Assembly: GCA_020746875.1 (NCBI GenBank)
Contig: JAGTJL010000022.1
Span: 186,001 to 250,000 of the forward strand
DNA length: 64,000 bases
Source: Rhexocercosporidium sp. MPI-PUGE-AT-0058
Lineage: Eukaryota > Ascomycota > Leotiomycetes > Helotiales
Direction: 5' to 3'
Numbering within the stretch: the stretch's first letter is position 1; every line of letters starts with the position of its first letter. Of this stretch, positions 21,146-34,047 are shown piece by piece. The position numbers and the translations under genes are program-made. Under the pieces are notes generated by a model. It was given only the letters and a program-made list of their open reading frames with translations. It was not told where the DNA came from and did not search any database.

Positions 21146-24100
21146 AGCCCTACTAGATTTCCTCCTTTCAATGAATCTTGTCAGCTTCGTTCTAGAACCT
21201 CATTGGACTTTGTTATGGTTTGCCTCACCTCCGTCCTCGCCCTGTATCCGATGAGGAGTCACCGGGACCTCCCATCGCAGAATAGGACACCATCGCACAC
21301 CAGGTCCCCTAGACCACTAAAACAATATCCGTAGATGGTACCTCTGATCTGCAGCCTGCCAGTCCTCGCACGTTGGTTATGGCGAGATGAGTCGATGGGC
21401 GCAATCGTACTGGCGCATTGAAGCCTAACAGCTCAGGAGTGGAGTGGAGTAGGTGGAATTGCGAAATCTCGGTCAATCGCAGCGCGCAAATGGGAGTCGT
21501 GTTATCGAAGCATGGAGAGATTTCTGAAGTTGTCGTCCTTTGGGCGTTAAGGTTTCGTGAATTCGTGAGTAATCTCGTTTGCAGAGGTTGCGAGCTCGTA
21601 AGATGGACAGTTTGTCGGTTGAGAAATAGAACCACTTTAGAGCCTCCTTTCCGCCTGTCAAGCCACATCGTTCTCCACTCAGCCTTCAGCCTTGTCCGGG
21701 CGTTCTCGGCTATCCTTAAGCTACATGTCAATCCGGGGAAACAAACTTTCCCTTCAAACCTCATGTCTTTTGAATGTGAATTTGAAGCTCTGCTCATTGA
21801 TGAAATCCAAACCCGAATGAATTGCAAGAGAAGAAAGTTCATCTGCGTTGAGGCCATGCTATAGAGATTTACAATTGCAAATTCTGGCCAAGTAGTCGTT
21901 GATGCACCAGCAACGCAAGATGCGCAACCCAGAACTTTAGAAGAGTGCTGCACTTCGACAACGCTTCCTTCGCAAATTGGTCTAAAGATCTAGAGGGATC
22001 TCAGAGCTCTTGGAATCGCATGTGTGCTGGTTATTGAAATCAGAGAAGTCTGTCCAACTCTCCAGACACTAAATATCTATATGTGTTCGAAGCCCAGAAT
22101 CATCAAGACTTATCCACAGCATTACATGCCTCGACTGTATATCTCGAATATTCTTTTATGTATTCATGGCATCCACCTGCCCTTCTTCACAGTTCCGTCT
22201 CATTTTGTGTCCATAATAGACATATCCTTTCAACCAGCCAACCATTGCATTCTAGCTCATCGATATCCAACCTCGACCAAGAAAAGCATCAATTCCAAAC
22301 CGCACAGAATACTGAGATAGCATTAATTTATGGAGTAAAGTATTGCAGAGATTCCAAGTGACACAAAGTGAATATTCTAGAAGTTGGCGATGCGTTGGAT
22401 GGAAGTTCGAGGGAAGACTCAAAACCTGGAGAAAAGACTCCAGCATAAGCTCACCAACAATAATGAACAGATGACATCGTCATACGATATGAAACTACCT
22501 AGGTACTCCACACACCTTCATCTACTTCATGTCGTCATGTTCCCTCTCACCGCTCCCATCAAAGTAGGAGAAGTCTCCCCGGTTTTGCAAACATTGCCAA
22601 ACAAGGCACGCGAGAGGAATGAAACGACCGAGCAGAAACAAATCCAAAACACCAATGACGACAGAACATGCCTCTTCGAGAAAACATGAGGATGTTAGGG
22701 AGCCTGGAGCCACTATCTGTAGGGCTGAGAGCTGAGAGCTGAGTGGATATCTACTTCCTCGTGCTTCTTGTTTTAAGAAGAATGGGCTAGAGATGTGGAT
22801 TAGCACGTGGCAAGCAAGATCAAGACCTAGAAACCTCGAACGGAAAGGCATGGCTGCATGAACGGAATCGTGATATCCGCGTCTCAGGAGATGATCTACG
22901 GTACTGATGCTTTGTGGTCATGTGGGGAGAGGGACGAAATGGCATTTTGTCAATGCGATGGGACTGCGGCGTGGAGAGCTAGGAGCGAGGAGGCTAATGA
23001 TTGTAGTTAGGTGGAGATGTAGTGGATGGTTAGAAGGGAAGTGGTGTCTGCATGAAGAGAATCGAGGAAGCTGGTTTGAGCCTCTGCTTCTTCATGTTGG
23101 TTTCTATTCACTTATTGCAGGTGAACTATTGCATGAATAGATTGGCAGTGAGAAAAGCTCACGCCACTCCAGTCTGATACCGAAATGTTGGTGTTTTTAT
23201 AAGCGGTTCACTTGTATACTTGTGTAGTAAAATTAAATGCAAGGAGACGGAGATTCGGAGACTCGGAGGTGGATGCTAGAATACTGAAGAAGATGGCATC
23301 CATCTACAACGTCCCTTTTGAATCTCTACGCATCCCCTTGAACTGAATTGTCCAAGCAGACGAAACATCAGTAAACAGAACATTCTCAATTGTCAGCATT
23401 GTGTAATCCAATATGATTTGCGTTCATGTCTTGATAGGTTCCCCTTTTCCCCTCCCCTCGCCTCTTGACCTCCCGAGTCGTAGGCTAATAAACATGCAGG
23501 GGGAAAACATGCAATTGACAAACTGCCAGCCAAGCCCTTCCAAGCCATACCAAGGCATGTCAAAGTGAGGGCCCGAGTTTGCATCGCACAGTCCAACAGT
23601 CCAACAAGTCTAACCGCTGTCCAACACAACGTGGAGAAATAAGCTGATGGGTAGGTACGGTTACTATTGTATCTTCGCCACTCCATGCCAGTCTATGACA
23701 AGTTTCCAAGAAGCTTAACCCCAACCTTCTGTCCAGAGCTGACGCTCAGGCTCAAGCTCAAGCAAGGGCCACTCTCGTAACCGAAACCCCTCCCCTCTCT
23801 TCTTCCATCTTTCGCTTTCCAGACCGACCAGAAGATCATGATCGTGGGGTAAATCCTACCTTCATTCAACCCAAGCCCGTCAGCACAGCCACACCCCCTC
23901 ATTCCCTCATTGGTCGGTCGATTCGCCACACACGGCTCGGTAAAATCTAACTGTGGCTCACCCCTCCCGAACCAATCACACCAAAGCTCCTCCGCTATCT
24001 CAAGCCCTGCCCTGGTTTTCCTATCCTTTCAACGAACGACGATGTATCCATGATCCAGGAAGCTGCAGATGGGAGTCGTAATGCTTGGGCTGGACTCTTT

Positions 24101-24445
24101 TGACAGCTGTCGATCTCTTGGTTCTTGAAGAGAGAGCTAAATGGTCCTAAGAATTGAGAAAACCCCATCTTTTTCTGCTCCGCCCGTCTTTTGAAAGGAA
24201 GTGGCATGATTTGAAACTTCCTTGCGAACCCCTCGAAACATAGCACACACTCAACCAACACTTGGACTTCCGCTGCACTCAACTTGGACTTTTCCTCCTC
24301 TTCCCGCGCCAGAACTCGGTTTTATGCTTTTCCTGGCTGCATATTTTGACAGCAGAGGTATAATAGTATAACAGGTTTCTATCGCTATCATATTATCTTG
24401 GGGTCAAGAACAAGTCCAGTTTAGCCGCCATCAATCGTCAGATAT
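21146..24445. other. gene-free 3.3 kb upstream of the transporter gene
   Basis: Contains the transporter promoter. The longest frame (21309-21953, minus, 214 codons) overlaps an opposite 148-codon frame, has no domain, no hydrophobic core and unremarkable composition, so I treat both as chance. The rest to about 24,400 has no family motif, inverted repeat pair or long tandem array that I could see. Confidence 0.4.
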
Positions 24446-25114
24446 TTGATTGTCTGTGGTACAGTACAGGAGTGGCACGACAGAGCCATCCCAGAACCAA
24501 TCCAAGTACGTGCTGGATACCGATCCCCAAACACCAGATACCAAGCCTTTCTTTCCTCACCGCCGAAACATCAACGACATCATCGGATTTTCAGGAGTCC
24601 AGGGCCAGATGTACCAGGCCGAGACCTTTATCGCGTAACGGAACAGACGAACTGCCCTCCTCTGCCTCCTGCTCAGTCAAAACGCACGCACGTCAGCAAA
24701 TCGTTCACCAACCCACCCACCCTACCTTGTCTCATCATCCCTCCTGATCTCCAACCTCCCGGGAAGTTGCTTGGCTTCCCTTCCCTTCCCTTCCCCTCAC
24801 ATCATATCACATCAATCACATCACAGCACATCGATTTCTCTTTCCTCGGCAAAATCAGCATTTCAGCACCGCACCATAGAAGAAAAAAAAAGGTCCGTGT
24901 CAAGGCGATTGATTGAGTGAGTGAGTGAGTGATTGCCAACCAGCACCTGAAACGACAGGTGTTAAGGCTGCCTGCCTTTGCGAGCTTGTGCTGTGCTTTT
25001 GCTGCGACTGCAAGAAGCTTGCGTGCAGACAACCAAAATCCAAAAAAGCGGACGGGAGTCAGTTAGTTGCCTGTGAAATTGGATTCGATTGGATTGGAAT
25101 ATCCAGGGGTACAA

Positions 25115-25151
<37 letters not shown>

Positions 25152-26938
25152 CACACACACCAAAACATCCACACACACACACACACTCGCCCACGCAGAC
25201 AGACGCCTATTCCGGACGGTTTGGCGGGAAAGCGTTGTATTGGCCCACACGCACCAGATAGGAACGGGTTTACCTCCAGGCACAAGACGAGTCGAGTCGA
25301 GTCGAGTCAAGTTAAAAGTTCAAGTCAATACGGACGGAGTAAGCACCAGCACCAAGCACCATCACCCAGATCCGGGTCCTACTCCGCGGTGCTCGCTTCA
25401 TCAGACGCGAATGGAAGTGGCGAAGACGGTGGCTGCTTTGAAGAAAGAAAAAGTTTACAGTAAAGGGAAGAGTGACTGAGTGACTGAGTGACTGACTGAC
25501 ATTACTTACTGATTACTGCGGAGGGGAAATCAAGTCCTGCTGGGCCTACCCTTTCTTACAGTACCCTACCCTGCTCTGCTCTGCCCTGCCCTATCATTGC
25601 CGGGAGCCGCGTAATAATTCATTTCAGCAAGCCAGCCAGCCAGCCAGCCAACCACAGCCAGCCGATCATCCTCTATCCTGCTTTTCGCCGCCAACTGGAC
25701 TGGACTGGACTGGCTCTCTCCTCCCCAGCCTCGTTCCAGACCAATCCAATCTCCATCTCCAGACTGGTTGACTTGGACTGGACTGGCCTGCACTTGCACT
25801 TACTTGCCTGCTCCGCCCCATTTGTTCAACCCGCCCAGGTCAAGAAAAGCTCCGGACCAGCTGCTGCAGTACCAGCACTACTCCTACGACTACTACGACT
25901 ACGACTCCTCTAGCTCTGCACCCCAAGGAACTCGACATCCATCAACCTCCTTTATTTCTCCACACGAAAACAACATTACTCTACAACTCTACAACCCCAC
26001 CACCTCACCACCTCACCACCTCGCAGAAGAGCAGCCGTCGAATTCGTCTCATCTCGTCTCCGTGCGGCATCACATCGGCTCACGGTCTTTGCGCATTTCT
26101 ACTCTGCCCTGCCCTGCCCTCCCCTGCCCAGTTCTGCCCTGCGCCCGCGCCTTGACCATCCTACCGTACCCGTACCCGTACCCTTTCCCTCCACCACCCT
26201 CAACCCTCACCCTCGTCCTCGCCCTCACCCACCCTCTCTCCTCTCCGCCATCATCCACTCTAATCATCGACATCCACCCAATCCGCCTCCCTGGATTGAT
26301 TGAGTGTTTGATTGATTCATTGATTGACTGAGGAGAGACCTGGATCCTTCTCTCTCTCTCTATCCTTCCCTCCCTCCCTTTCCACTCCTGCTCACACCTC
26401 CTCCCTCGTCCATCCCCACGACCGCACCGCACCGCATTATTCTCTCGTCTCGACGTCTCACATTCTCTTGCATTGCATCGCGACTGTCCGTTCCGACCGA
26501 CGACCGACTACATACACACACTCCTTCACCGATCGTTCGACATTTCCATCCCCTCCCCTTCTTCCCCTTCCTTTGCTGGACAGGCTGTCAGCATCGCGAA
26601 GTCTGTTCACGACCAACGTCGCTTTCATTCGCATTCACTTCTGTTTCTTTGACGCACGGTACGGCCTCACCACCAACAACCCGGGTTCTCGTCGCGGAGT
26701 GAGCACCTTTGCTTCAGCCACGGCCACTTCAGCTGAAACCGTTATCCACCGCACCATACTTGGCCGCAATCTTTTTTACCTTTCCCGAACCGACCGACTG
26801 ACTGATCGTCTGTTCCATACCTCAACACCCCGATTGAATCGAATTCGATCTTTGTCCTCGATACTTTCTACATAACCGCCCCCCCCTTTTCGCTTCTTCG
26901 TACCAAGGAATCACCGGTCTTCAACGCCGTTGTTCCCT
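24446..26938 (+). promoter_or_regulatory. long pyrimidine-rich, repeat-rich upstream/leader region of SHO1
   Basis: About 2.5 kb directly upstream of the SHO1 start that is dominated by simple sequence: CTTCC units (24776-24796), GACA and CA arrays (25116-25190), GAGTC (25286-25308), GACTG/CAGC units (25475-25700), TACCCG (26162-26182) and long CT-rich tracts (26335-26410, 26540-26580). Several ATG-initiated frames cross it (for example 26324-26875), but their products are Ser/Pro/Thr/His-rich with no domain. Long leaders with pyrimidine tracts are common in fungal signalling genes. Where transcription starts cannot be seen from sequence. Confidence 0.5.
25116..25190 (+). repeat. (GACA)n followed by (CA)n microsatellites
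   Basis: About nine GACA units run from 25116 to 25150 and pass directly into CA repeats, then a short spacer and a second CA run ending near 25187. These are perfect or nearly so and therefore length-variable. Confidence 0.9.
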
Positions 26939-28071
26939 ATGCCATCGTACGGATCGCTGCATTCGCCATCGCTCCGCAAAATGAACGGCGGAATGGATAT
27001 GAAGGGTCGGAGGACGGGTGGTATGAGGACGATGAGTATGGATAACATACTGGGTGATCCATTCGCACTGGCGACGGTATCTATTGCTATGGTACGTTGG
27101 GAATTATCGGGTGTCTCTCTCCAAAGGGGAGAACTTTAGACACGGACTAACAAATACACAGCTTGCCTGGTTTATTGCCTTCGTAGGATCGATAATTGCC
27201 ACGGCACAGAAACTTGAAAATGACTTCCCAAATTACTCTTGGTTCGCCATCGGGTATATGTTGTGCTGCATCGCTGGGGTATTCGTGGTCATCGCATCCG
27301 ATACAACCCAGACGTACCACGTTGCTATCGTTGGGTATCTTGCATGCGGATTGGTGTTGACGAGCTCTTCGGTCAACTCTTTGATTTATTCTTCGAACGG
27401 TGCTAAGGAGGCAACCTCTGCTGGACACATCCTGCTCTCTATAGTAAATGTATGCCATCACACTCCCTCTTTTCTTATCTTACTTGTACTGACAACAACA
27501 GATTGTGTGGATCTTTTATTTCGGATCAACCCCCTCCGCCGTACCCCGTGCATACCTTGACTCCTTCGCTCTCCACAAAGATCACCGAACCTCGCAAGGC
27601 GGAAGGGGAATGAGCTATGGAAATGGCATTGGAATCGGACGACCAGACACCTCGATCTCATCCAACGTCCCACCCCAGATGTACACATCAGCTCAACTTG
27701 GCGGATTCGAGACCTCGTCCCCCGTTGCAGGATTCCCAGGTGGACCCGTAGGAGCGGATCGCAACTCGTCCCAGCCACGATTTGGCAACGGCCCTTCCCC
27801 CAGCAATCTCGGACCCAGCCCCATGAATGGCGAGCAGCAGCAGCAACAACAACAACAACAAACGCCTGGGGAAGTCGTAGCGCCGACCGAGTACCCATAC
27901 CGAGCGAAGGCCATCTACTCGTACGAGGCCAACCCAGACGATGCCAACGAGATCTCCTTCTCCAAGCACGAAATATTAGAAGTCTCCGACGTCAGCGGGA
28001 GGTGGTGGCAAGCGAAGAAAGAAAACGGAGACACGGGTATAGCACCATCGAATTACTTGATTCTGTTATAA
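26939..28071 (+). CDS. SHO1: high-osmolarity sensor Sho1 (four TM segments plus SH3)
   Basis: Membrane adaptor of the HOG osmotic-stress pathway that recruits the MAP kinase kinase through its SH3 domain. Exons 26939-27091, 27162-27449 and 27502-28071 give 336 residues. A short cytosolic N terminus with [17 protein letters not shown] leads into four membrane segments between residues about 38 and 160 ([58 protein letters not shown]). A Gly/Ser/Pro/Gln-rich cytosolic linker carries a run of nine glutamines (CAG/CAA) near 27832-27860. The C-terminal 60 residues are an SH3 domain: [38 protein letters not shown] second in-frame ATG at 26981 could be the true start. It sits alone between long gene-free stretches. 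Confidence 0.95.
27832..27860 (+). repeat. CAG/CAA trinucleotide repeat (polyglutamine in Sho1)
   Basis: Nine consecutive Gln codons, three CAG then six CAA with little impurity, in the linker between membrane domain and SH3 of Sho1. Mixed codons suggest selection on the peptide or repeat interruption. Confidence 0.85.
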
Positions 28072-30031
28072 GGTGTTTGAATCTTACTTTCTTCTTCTTC
28101 TATACCCACTCGCTCGAGACCGGAGGCTGAGGGACGAGATGCCCGTTGCTTGAGTGGCCTGGAATGGACTGTACTGGACTGGGTTTAAGATTCCAGTCAA
28201 TCAAAACAGTCAGTCAGGCAGGTTACGGCAGGCTTCTGTAAACGGTCGGGGAAAGACATTACCTGCCTCTTTGTTTACTACTAGGGAAATATTCTGGGAA
28301 ACGGGTCAAAGGGCAAACAAACCGGAGTGGGAGGAGTTCTTCTCTGAGTTCTTTGTCTTTGAGTTTGTGTTTTTTTATGTAATAAGTCAATGTGATACGA
28401 TTGGTTCTTCTTTGCCTTACTCCTTTCCTTCACTGGTGTGAGATGAGATGCGATGAGATGAGATGGGATGGGATGAGGAAAGCTGGATTCGGTTGTGTGT
28501 ATGTGAATCACTGCCAGGTAAACGCGGGAGAAGAACCTTTCGCTGTGAAAAAAAGACCATTCTTCATACTTTCAACAAGCTACAGTACAGGATTAGGGTT
28601 AGGGACATGATGGGATACTATCAGCTACCCACCCTCCACCTACTTGCATACCTACTCATTCCATCACATCACCAACCAGCAAATCAATCCAAACCAGTCT
28701 CTTCCCACCCATTCTTTCTTTCTTCTTCCCTCCCACCCTACTTCTCTCTATATTTCCTCCTCGCAAGCTCTAATCCATCTCATCTCTTCTTATCTCATCT
28801 CATCTCTTCAAGACCCTAGTCTATCTAAGTAAAAGGAAGGGGGGAAGAAAGACTTATTATTTTCATTTACTTCACTGAGCTATACGTACTAAATCAACAC
28901 CAACACCAGCATCACCACTAACATCAATATTGACAGTACTTCAATGAGAAATACTTGCTAGATCTACATCTGCCGTATTTATATAGGGATATATATATTA
29001 TTAGTAAATACATAAATGGAAAACTGTATAAGCTATAAAAATAAAAACACTTTTGAATTTTTCTTTGCATTGACATTTGGGGATTTATGTGGATAGGTAG
29101 GTGGTACGTCTCTTCTTCTTTCTTCACTTTTTCTCCTCTTCCTCTTCCTCTTCCTCGTCGCTTCTCATCTCATCTCGTCTTTCATGCCCATTTCTTATTC
29201 CCTTACATGCTTACTTACTTGTTGCGAACTCTTAAAATTGAAGCGGATGGTCAAATCGAAGTCCGCTCTACAAAGTGGAGGGTATTGGGTTGTTGTTTGT
29301 GCACTTATTCTTATCGTGCTATTACTTTCCTTCTCTTCCCCTCTCTTTTATTTAACTAACTAACTAGTGGATGATTGGTATTTCTTTTGGGTTAACGAAT
29401 CGACAGATTAACAATGTCTGGATGTTTTCCCTCTCTTTCTCGTTCTCTTTTTCTACGTTTACTTCTTTACTTGGACTTTTGCCTTTTGATCTGGTGCGGT
29501 GCGGTGCGGTTTTTTCGTTAGGTATAGTTACAGCGTCCTCTGGTTGCTAGGCACCTAGGTTGGCATTGCCAAGGTGGTGGCGTACCCATGACTTTTTGCA
29601 ATCGCGTACAAATTCGGCTTCCCTCCGTACTCGCCAAGGGACAGGGCCAAAGTGACTTATCATGTGACCGGCGAGGGTTATACTGCACGAGAATTCGAAA
29701 TCGGCTTCAAATATGATCACTCAATGAAAATATTTTAAATACCTTTATAGTTACCCTCACTCCAAGCCTCCGTATTCGCTTATTCCTCCTCTGAAGCGTT
29801 GCATGTGAAATCCGAACTTCTGCCTGAGGATTCAATCAAGTCGCCGTGGCAGTAACGCGCTGACAAATCGGAAAACTGTGAGCACATTCTGGCTCATCGA
29901 ATTGTGGCTCCACTTTTTGCTTTCCCCACATACTTAGATTCTAGTCGGCTACCTACTCTGGCGTGAGTTAAGTCTTCCTCTTTTCAATCGTAACTATTTA
30001 ACCCATCCCGGCGATTTCGGATCATCGGAGA
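28072..30031. other. gene-free 2 kb between SHO1 and the GTPase-like gene
   Basis: Contains GAGATG/GGGATG units (28441-28475), CATCTC/TTCTT tracts (28780-28805), CCTCTT units (29128-29155), GGTGC repeats (29495-29508) and an AT-rich patch near 28970-29050. There is no frame with family motifs. A two-unit TTAGGG run lies at 28592-28604. Confidence 0.45.
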
Positions 30032-31547
30032 ATGGGCCAAAGCGGGAGTTCACCCGCTGAAGAAGCGACCCGGGCAGAAGATTCGAAGCCTACAGATTCC
30101 CAGGCGACGAAGTCTCCGGAAATGAAGGCGGAAGATTTGTGAGCTCCCCTAGATTATGGAGGGTATCACTCAGAGCTGATTATGAGTATCTTTAGACCTT
30201 CAGCTAATGCGAAGCTCATTCTTGTCACCGGGGCGGCTAGGGCTGGAAAGACTGCTTTGATAAGGCTGGCTACGGGACTGAATCTCGCAGTGGCCAACGT
30301 CATACATGCTGGTATGCAAATCATGGACCCTCTGTTCTTCAAAGTTTGAACCTGAACCTTGAGTAGGCACTGTTGCATGCCAAATCTATACCGCTAATAT
30401 CCAAGGCACTGAACTTGCCTTCATCGATTGCCCCGGCTTGAATGGCGACAATGACGACCTCCTCATCATAGGATCGATAGCTCGCTATCTTTGCAACCTC
30501 TTTCGCCAAGGTCGAAGCCTGCATGGCATTCTATATTTACACGATATCAGCAATGGACAGGTGACGACGGCTATGCGGCGCTGCCTTAGATTCATTGAGG
30601 TTATCACAGAAGAAGCAGGATACCCGAATATCGCATTTGTGACGACCAAGTGGGACGGTCTGACTGAAACCAGGCGCACCGCCTATGATGATGACCACAA
30701 TAATCTGACGAATTGTCCGCAGTGGCAACCATTCAGGAGCAATGGAGCAAGAGACACTCGCCACTACGGCTTGGACGACTTGCCCAACCTTCCTAACGTT
30801 GCTTTACAGACCGCGGACGAAAGTCTTCTAAATGTCTTGCAGTTCTACTTGAACAACCCCAATCAAATGCCCTTACATCTCGAGACCAAGTTCAATCAGA
30901 GCAACCAGGATATGCAAAGCACGATCGAGTGGCTGCTCTCGTCCTTTAGCGACCAGCAGAACACCAACGGCGACGGCGTTCCCAAAGAGTTGATCACAAT
31001 AGCAATACTTGCTGTTCTTACTGGCGCAACCTTATATCAAATGAAAAAGCCGAGCTACCTCCGCACCCGGCCCACTCTAGAAGGCAAGGACCAAATGGGA
31101 TTCCGATTGTACTACGAGCCTAATAAGGACGCGAAAGTCTGCGAGAGCTGGACAAACGACATCTACCAGCAACAACGCAAGCAATACCCTCTTCTCCCAG
31201 AAGGAAGGCTATCGAACTTGCTTAAGGATTCTAACCCATTCTCCCAACCAAATACGTTTCGCCTGAACAATCCGACTACCTTTCCATTCGATCCAAACGC
31301 TGCTCGCTCTTTCAGCCAAAGGAGCACACCCAACATCGACAACCCTTCATACCTGAATCAAGGCGGTCGACAATCCGCAAGTGGCCTGAACTCCAATCCA
31401 TCCTTGTTCAATTTTGACTCCGGTGGTCTGTCCCGCTTTAGCTCTTCGGATCGCTCGAACTTCTACAATTTGAACAGCGGCTCAAACTTCACCAGGTTCA
31501 ATTCCGGTGATGGCGATCGATTTTCTTCGAATGGTCTAAATTTCTAA
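30032..31547 (+). CDS. P-loop GTPase-like protein with one membrane-like segment and Asn/Ser/Phe-rich tail
   Basis: Exons 30032-30138, 30196-30311 and 30367-31547 give 467 residues. Residues about 41-230 are a small-GTPase-like fold of the AIG1/G-domain kind common in filamentous fungi: G1 loop TGAARAGKTALI (about 46-57), switch block FIDCPGLNGDNDD (G3, about 94), and FVTTKWDGL (G4 T-K-x-D, about 166). Residues about 281-300 (ELITIAILAVLTGATLYQM) are hydrophobic enough for a tail-type membrane segment. The last 130 residues are low complexity, rich in Asn, Ser, Phe, Gly and Arg (for example SGLNSNPSLFNFDSGG). No such gene of known function comes to mind; partner, location and activity are unknown. 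The P-loop is complete, so nucleotide binding is likely. Neighbours give no functional context. Confidence 0.75.
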
Positions 31548-33598
31548 CGAATGCTTCTAGGCTCTAGTTTTGTGCTCGAAATTGGGGGGTTTTCTCGTGG
31601 CGTTTTTATCTCTTTTAAATAATGTTTGAGATGACCATTCAATACTGCGATTTACTGTAGAAGTACACTCGAATTTGTGAACGACTCCTCCCTCAATTCT
31701 GCACCCGCCAAGATGCCTGACACGCTCTGTTCGTACATTGCCGCCATCGAGCTAGGACTATGAAAGGGAACTCAGATTTCTGAGGTTCCTATTCCTACAG
31801 CTCAGTTGGACATGCGCACGTGCTTTAGGACATGCTTGCTCAAAGCAGTCACTCTCCAGAATAGGACCGAGCCCTGCAGAGTCACAGAATGCGCACGGCA
31901 ATATAATCCCCAATAACTGTCCTCATGCTAAAATCACTAACTTCATAGGTAGTAGGAGCGTTCCGTGTTTGTGATACAGTCAAATCTTCACTATTTTGAC
32001 TCTACGAAAGACCCTTCAAATGGTATCAGATGGCCCAAAGCACACATCCGATGCTAGACGCTCTGTGCGAATACTTGCTAGATAAACTTGAACTGTACCG
32101 GGACGAGGTAGTTCTCTTCGTGCTGAACTCGTTCAACACGCACGATCTGCCAAGCGCAATATCTTCACTGCGTCATTTCGAAAACCAGGGATATTGACGC
32201 GATCATTTGCAGTATGGTGCCCTGAAGGCATTTTGGAACAGGACTTCCAATTACAGACGCTAGGTGCGGTATTGGGCCAGACAATGGCGGCAGCATGTTA
32301 GTAGTGAAAAAATAAGGGCAGTTCAATGGCGCGTGAAGATAAGCGAAGGTAGGGTTTGGCGATCCAAGTAGTTATAGAAGGTTAATGTGCATAAAATGTG
32401 GGTTCAAAATGGAGTGTTCCGAACTGAAGCCAATTTCGAATTCTTCTTTACAAACTGTAGGTTACCTTAAATTAATTCAGTTTGAATCTACTGACAGGTG
32501 ATGTATTTCGCGCACCTGGCGGTGACGAGATGCTTGTTGAGATTTGCAATATATTGGCCATGTAAGCGAGAGCATATTATTCTTTGGATATGTTCGTAGG
32601 GAAGCCGATTTGCAAGCGACTGTAGTTCCTAGATGCTGCACTAGACTTTAATTATTCTAGCTAATATTACGTCGTATACGCTAGATAAACTCATAAGAAG
32701 ATACTCGTTCAAGTATATTATGTATATTCCTTGACTCTGTTCCTGGGCACTTTAGGTTCTTTAGGGTCTGCTTAGATTGTATTATGAGATAGGAGGTGTT
32801 CTTCTGTTCTTCTGTTATTTAGTATGTGAGTTCTCTTAAGCTGTCAGTCAATTCGTGACCCGTAACTCAAATGGATTGCGTTGCTTGTGTATATAACATA
32901 CTCCCATAATCTACGTACCCATTCTTCAGTTTTCCAGTCCCACTGTAAACGCAATGCCTCTCCTGCCTTGATCCATTCTTTTCTTCCCCTCCCCAGAACA
33001 GAAACGCCAAATATCCTATCTTCCCTCGACACCATAATCTAGAGTCCGGACTCCAGAGCTGAACGAAAGGTCTTGCCATCTAGTACGGAGCTTCACCTCG
33101 ACCATGACATTCATCTCATCTTACTCTAACGCATGTTAAGTCTCTCCTCTACACAGCACTTTCACTCCCCATGCCTAGTCCATTACCCTCAATCCCATTA
33201 ATTGAGGATCTTCACTTCAATATCTAACGTCCAAGGAGCCAGCTAGCTTCTTTACCAGTGGTCTACCAGACCGATCTACCTTCTAGCCCATGGAAATCCA
33301 TAACCACAAATATCTATCTACAAAACCCAGCAAAACAGCCTCCAGACAGATAACGAACTCCCCACCTTACAATTACAGTCAGATCTCTCCTCACTTTAAT
33401 GCATACGCTAGAAATCACATCGGTTCCATTGCAGTTAGACAGTCATACGCATAAGCCGCTCCGCAAATGTCTATCCACATGGACAAGTAAATCGTTACCT
33501 CATGTAAACTATCAAGCACGTTCAACACCCCTTCCTCACTTGTATTCCCTCGAGCATCACTAACCCGCACTGCACTTTCCCCTCCTGCCCTCTGACAA

Positions 33599-33622
33599 GA
33601 AAAAAAAAAGGGGGGGGGGGGG
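33599..33622 (+). repeat. homopolymer A then G run
   Basis: About ten A followed by about thirteen G. Such runs are error-prone in sequencing, so the length should not be trusted. Confidence 0.8.
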
Positions 33623-33990
33623 TCCAATGCTATAATTCATTCACTTCAAGAGTCCACGACAAGACTCCTAATCTATAACAAACCCATAATATCCTAATAC
33701 TAGACTAAAAACCACAAACAATAACATCTCCTACCTCCACACCTCTCAAACACCACGCCGCATCCTCTTCCTCAATAAGACCAAAATAAGACTAAAAGAG
33801 GAAGAAAGTCTCAACGGTAAGGTCGACGTCTCAAACACAACCACAAATACAAGCACAAAGTGAACCCCATCTCCCCTTCCTCTCCCTCTCCCTACATCAC
33901 AAATCCCAAATAACCCAACCTGAGGGATAGTAGATACATCCGCCAATAGTCACATAATCACCCATCCACATATTCACAGTCACCGTCTCC

Positions 33991-34047
33991 AAATCAAGAT
34001 CCAAATCAAGATCCAAATCAAGATCCAAATCAAGATCCAAATCAAGA
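33991..34047 (+). repeat. 12-bp tandem minisatellite (unit AAATCAAGATCC), about 4.75 copies
   Basis: Four perfect head-to-tail copies of AAATCAAGATCC start at 33991 and a fifth partial copy ends at 34047. It lies beyond the 3' end of the ceramide synthase gene. Confidence 0.92.

Noticed and set aside
21309..21953. 214-codon open frame on the minus strand upstream of the transporter gene
   Set aside because: It overlaps a 148-codon frame on the other strand, has no domain or hydrophobic pattern, and there is no neighbouring splice-linked exon with homology. Best read as chance.
24446..25479. Overlapping frames of 91-184 codons
   Set aside because: Made of translated microsatellites (for example Thr-Asp-Arg-Gln repeats from GACA); no independent protein evidence.
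26324..26875. 183-codon open frame upstream of SHO1
   Set aside because: Ser/Pro/Thr/Arg-rich translation of CT-rich repeat DNA; could at most be an upstream ORF in the leader.
28591..28605. TTAGGG telomere-like units
   Set aside because: Only about two units; not an interstitial telomere tract and no other telomere-related sequence nearby. The CTAGCCCTAGCCCTAA at 5437-5452 within the transposon is the same kind of short match.
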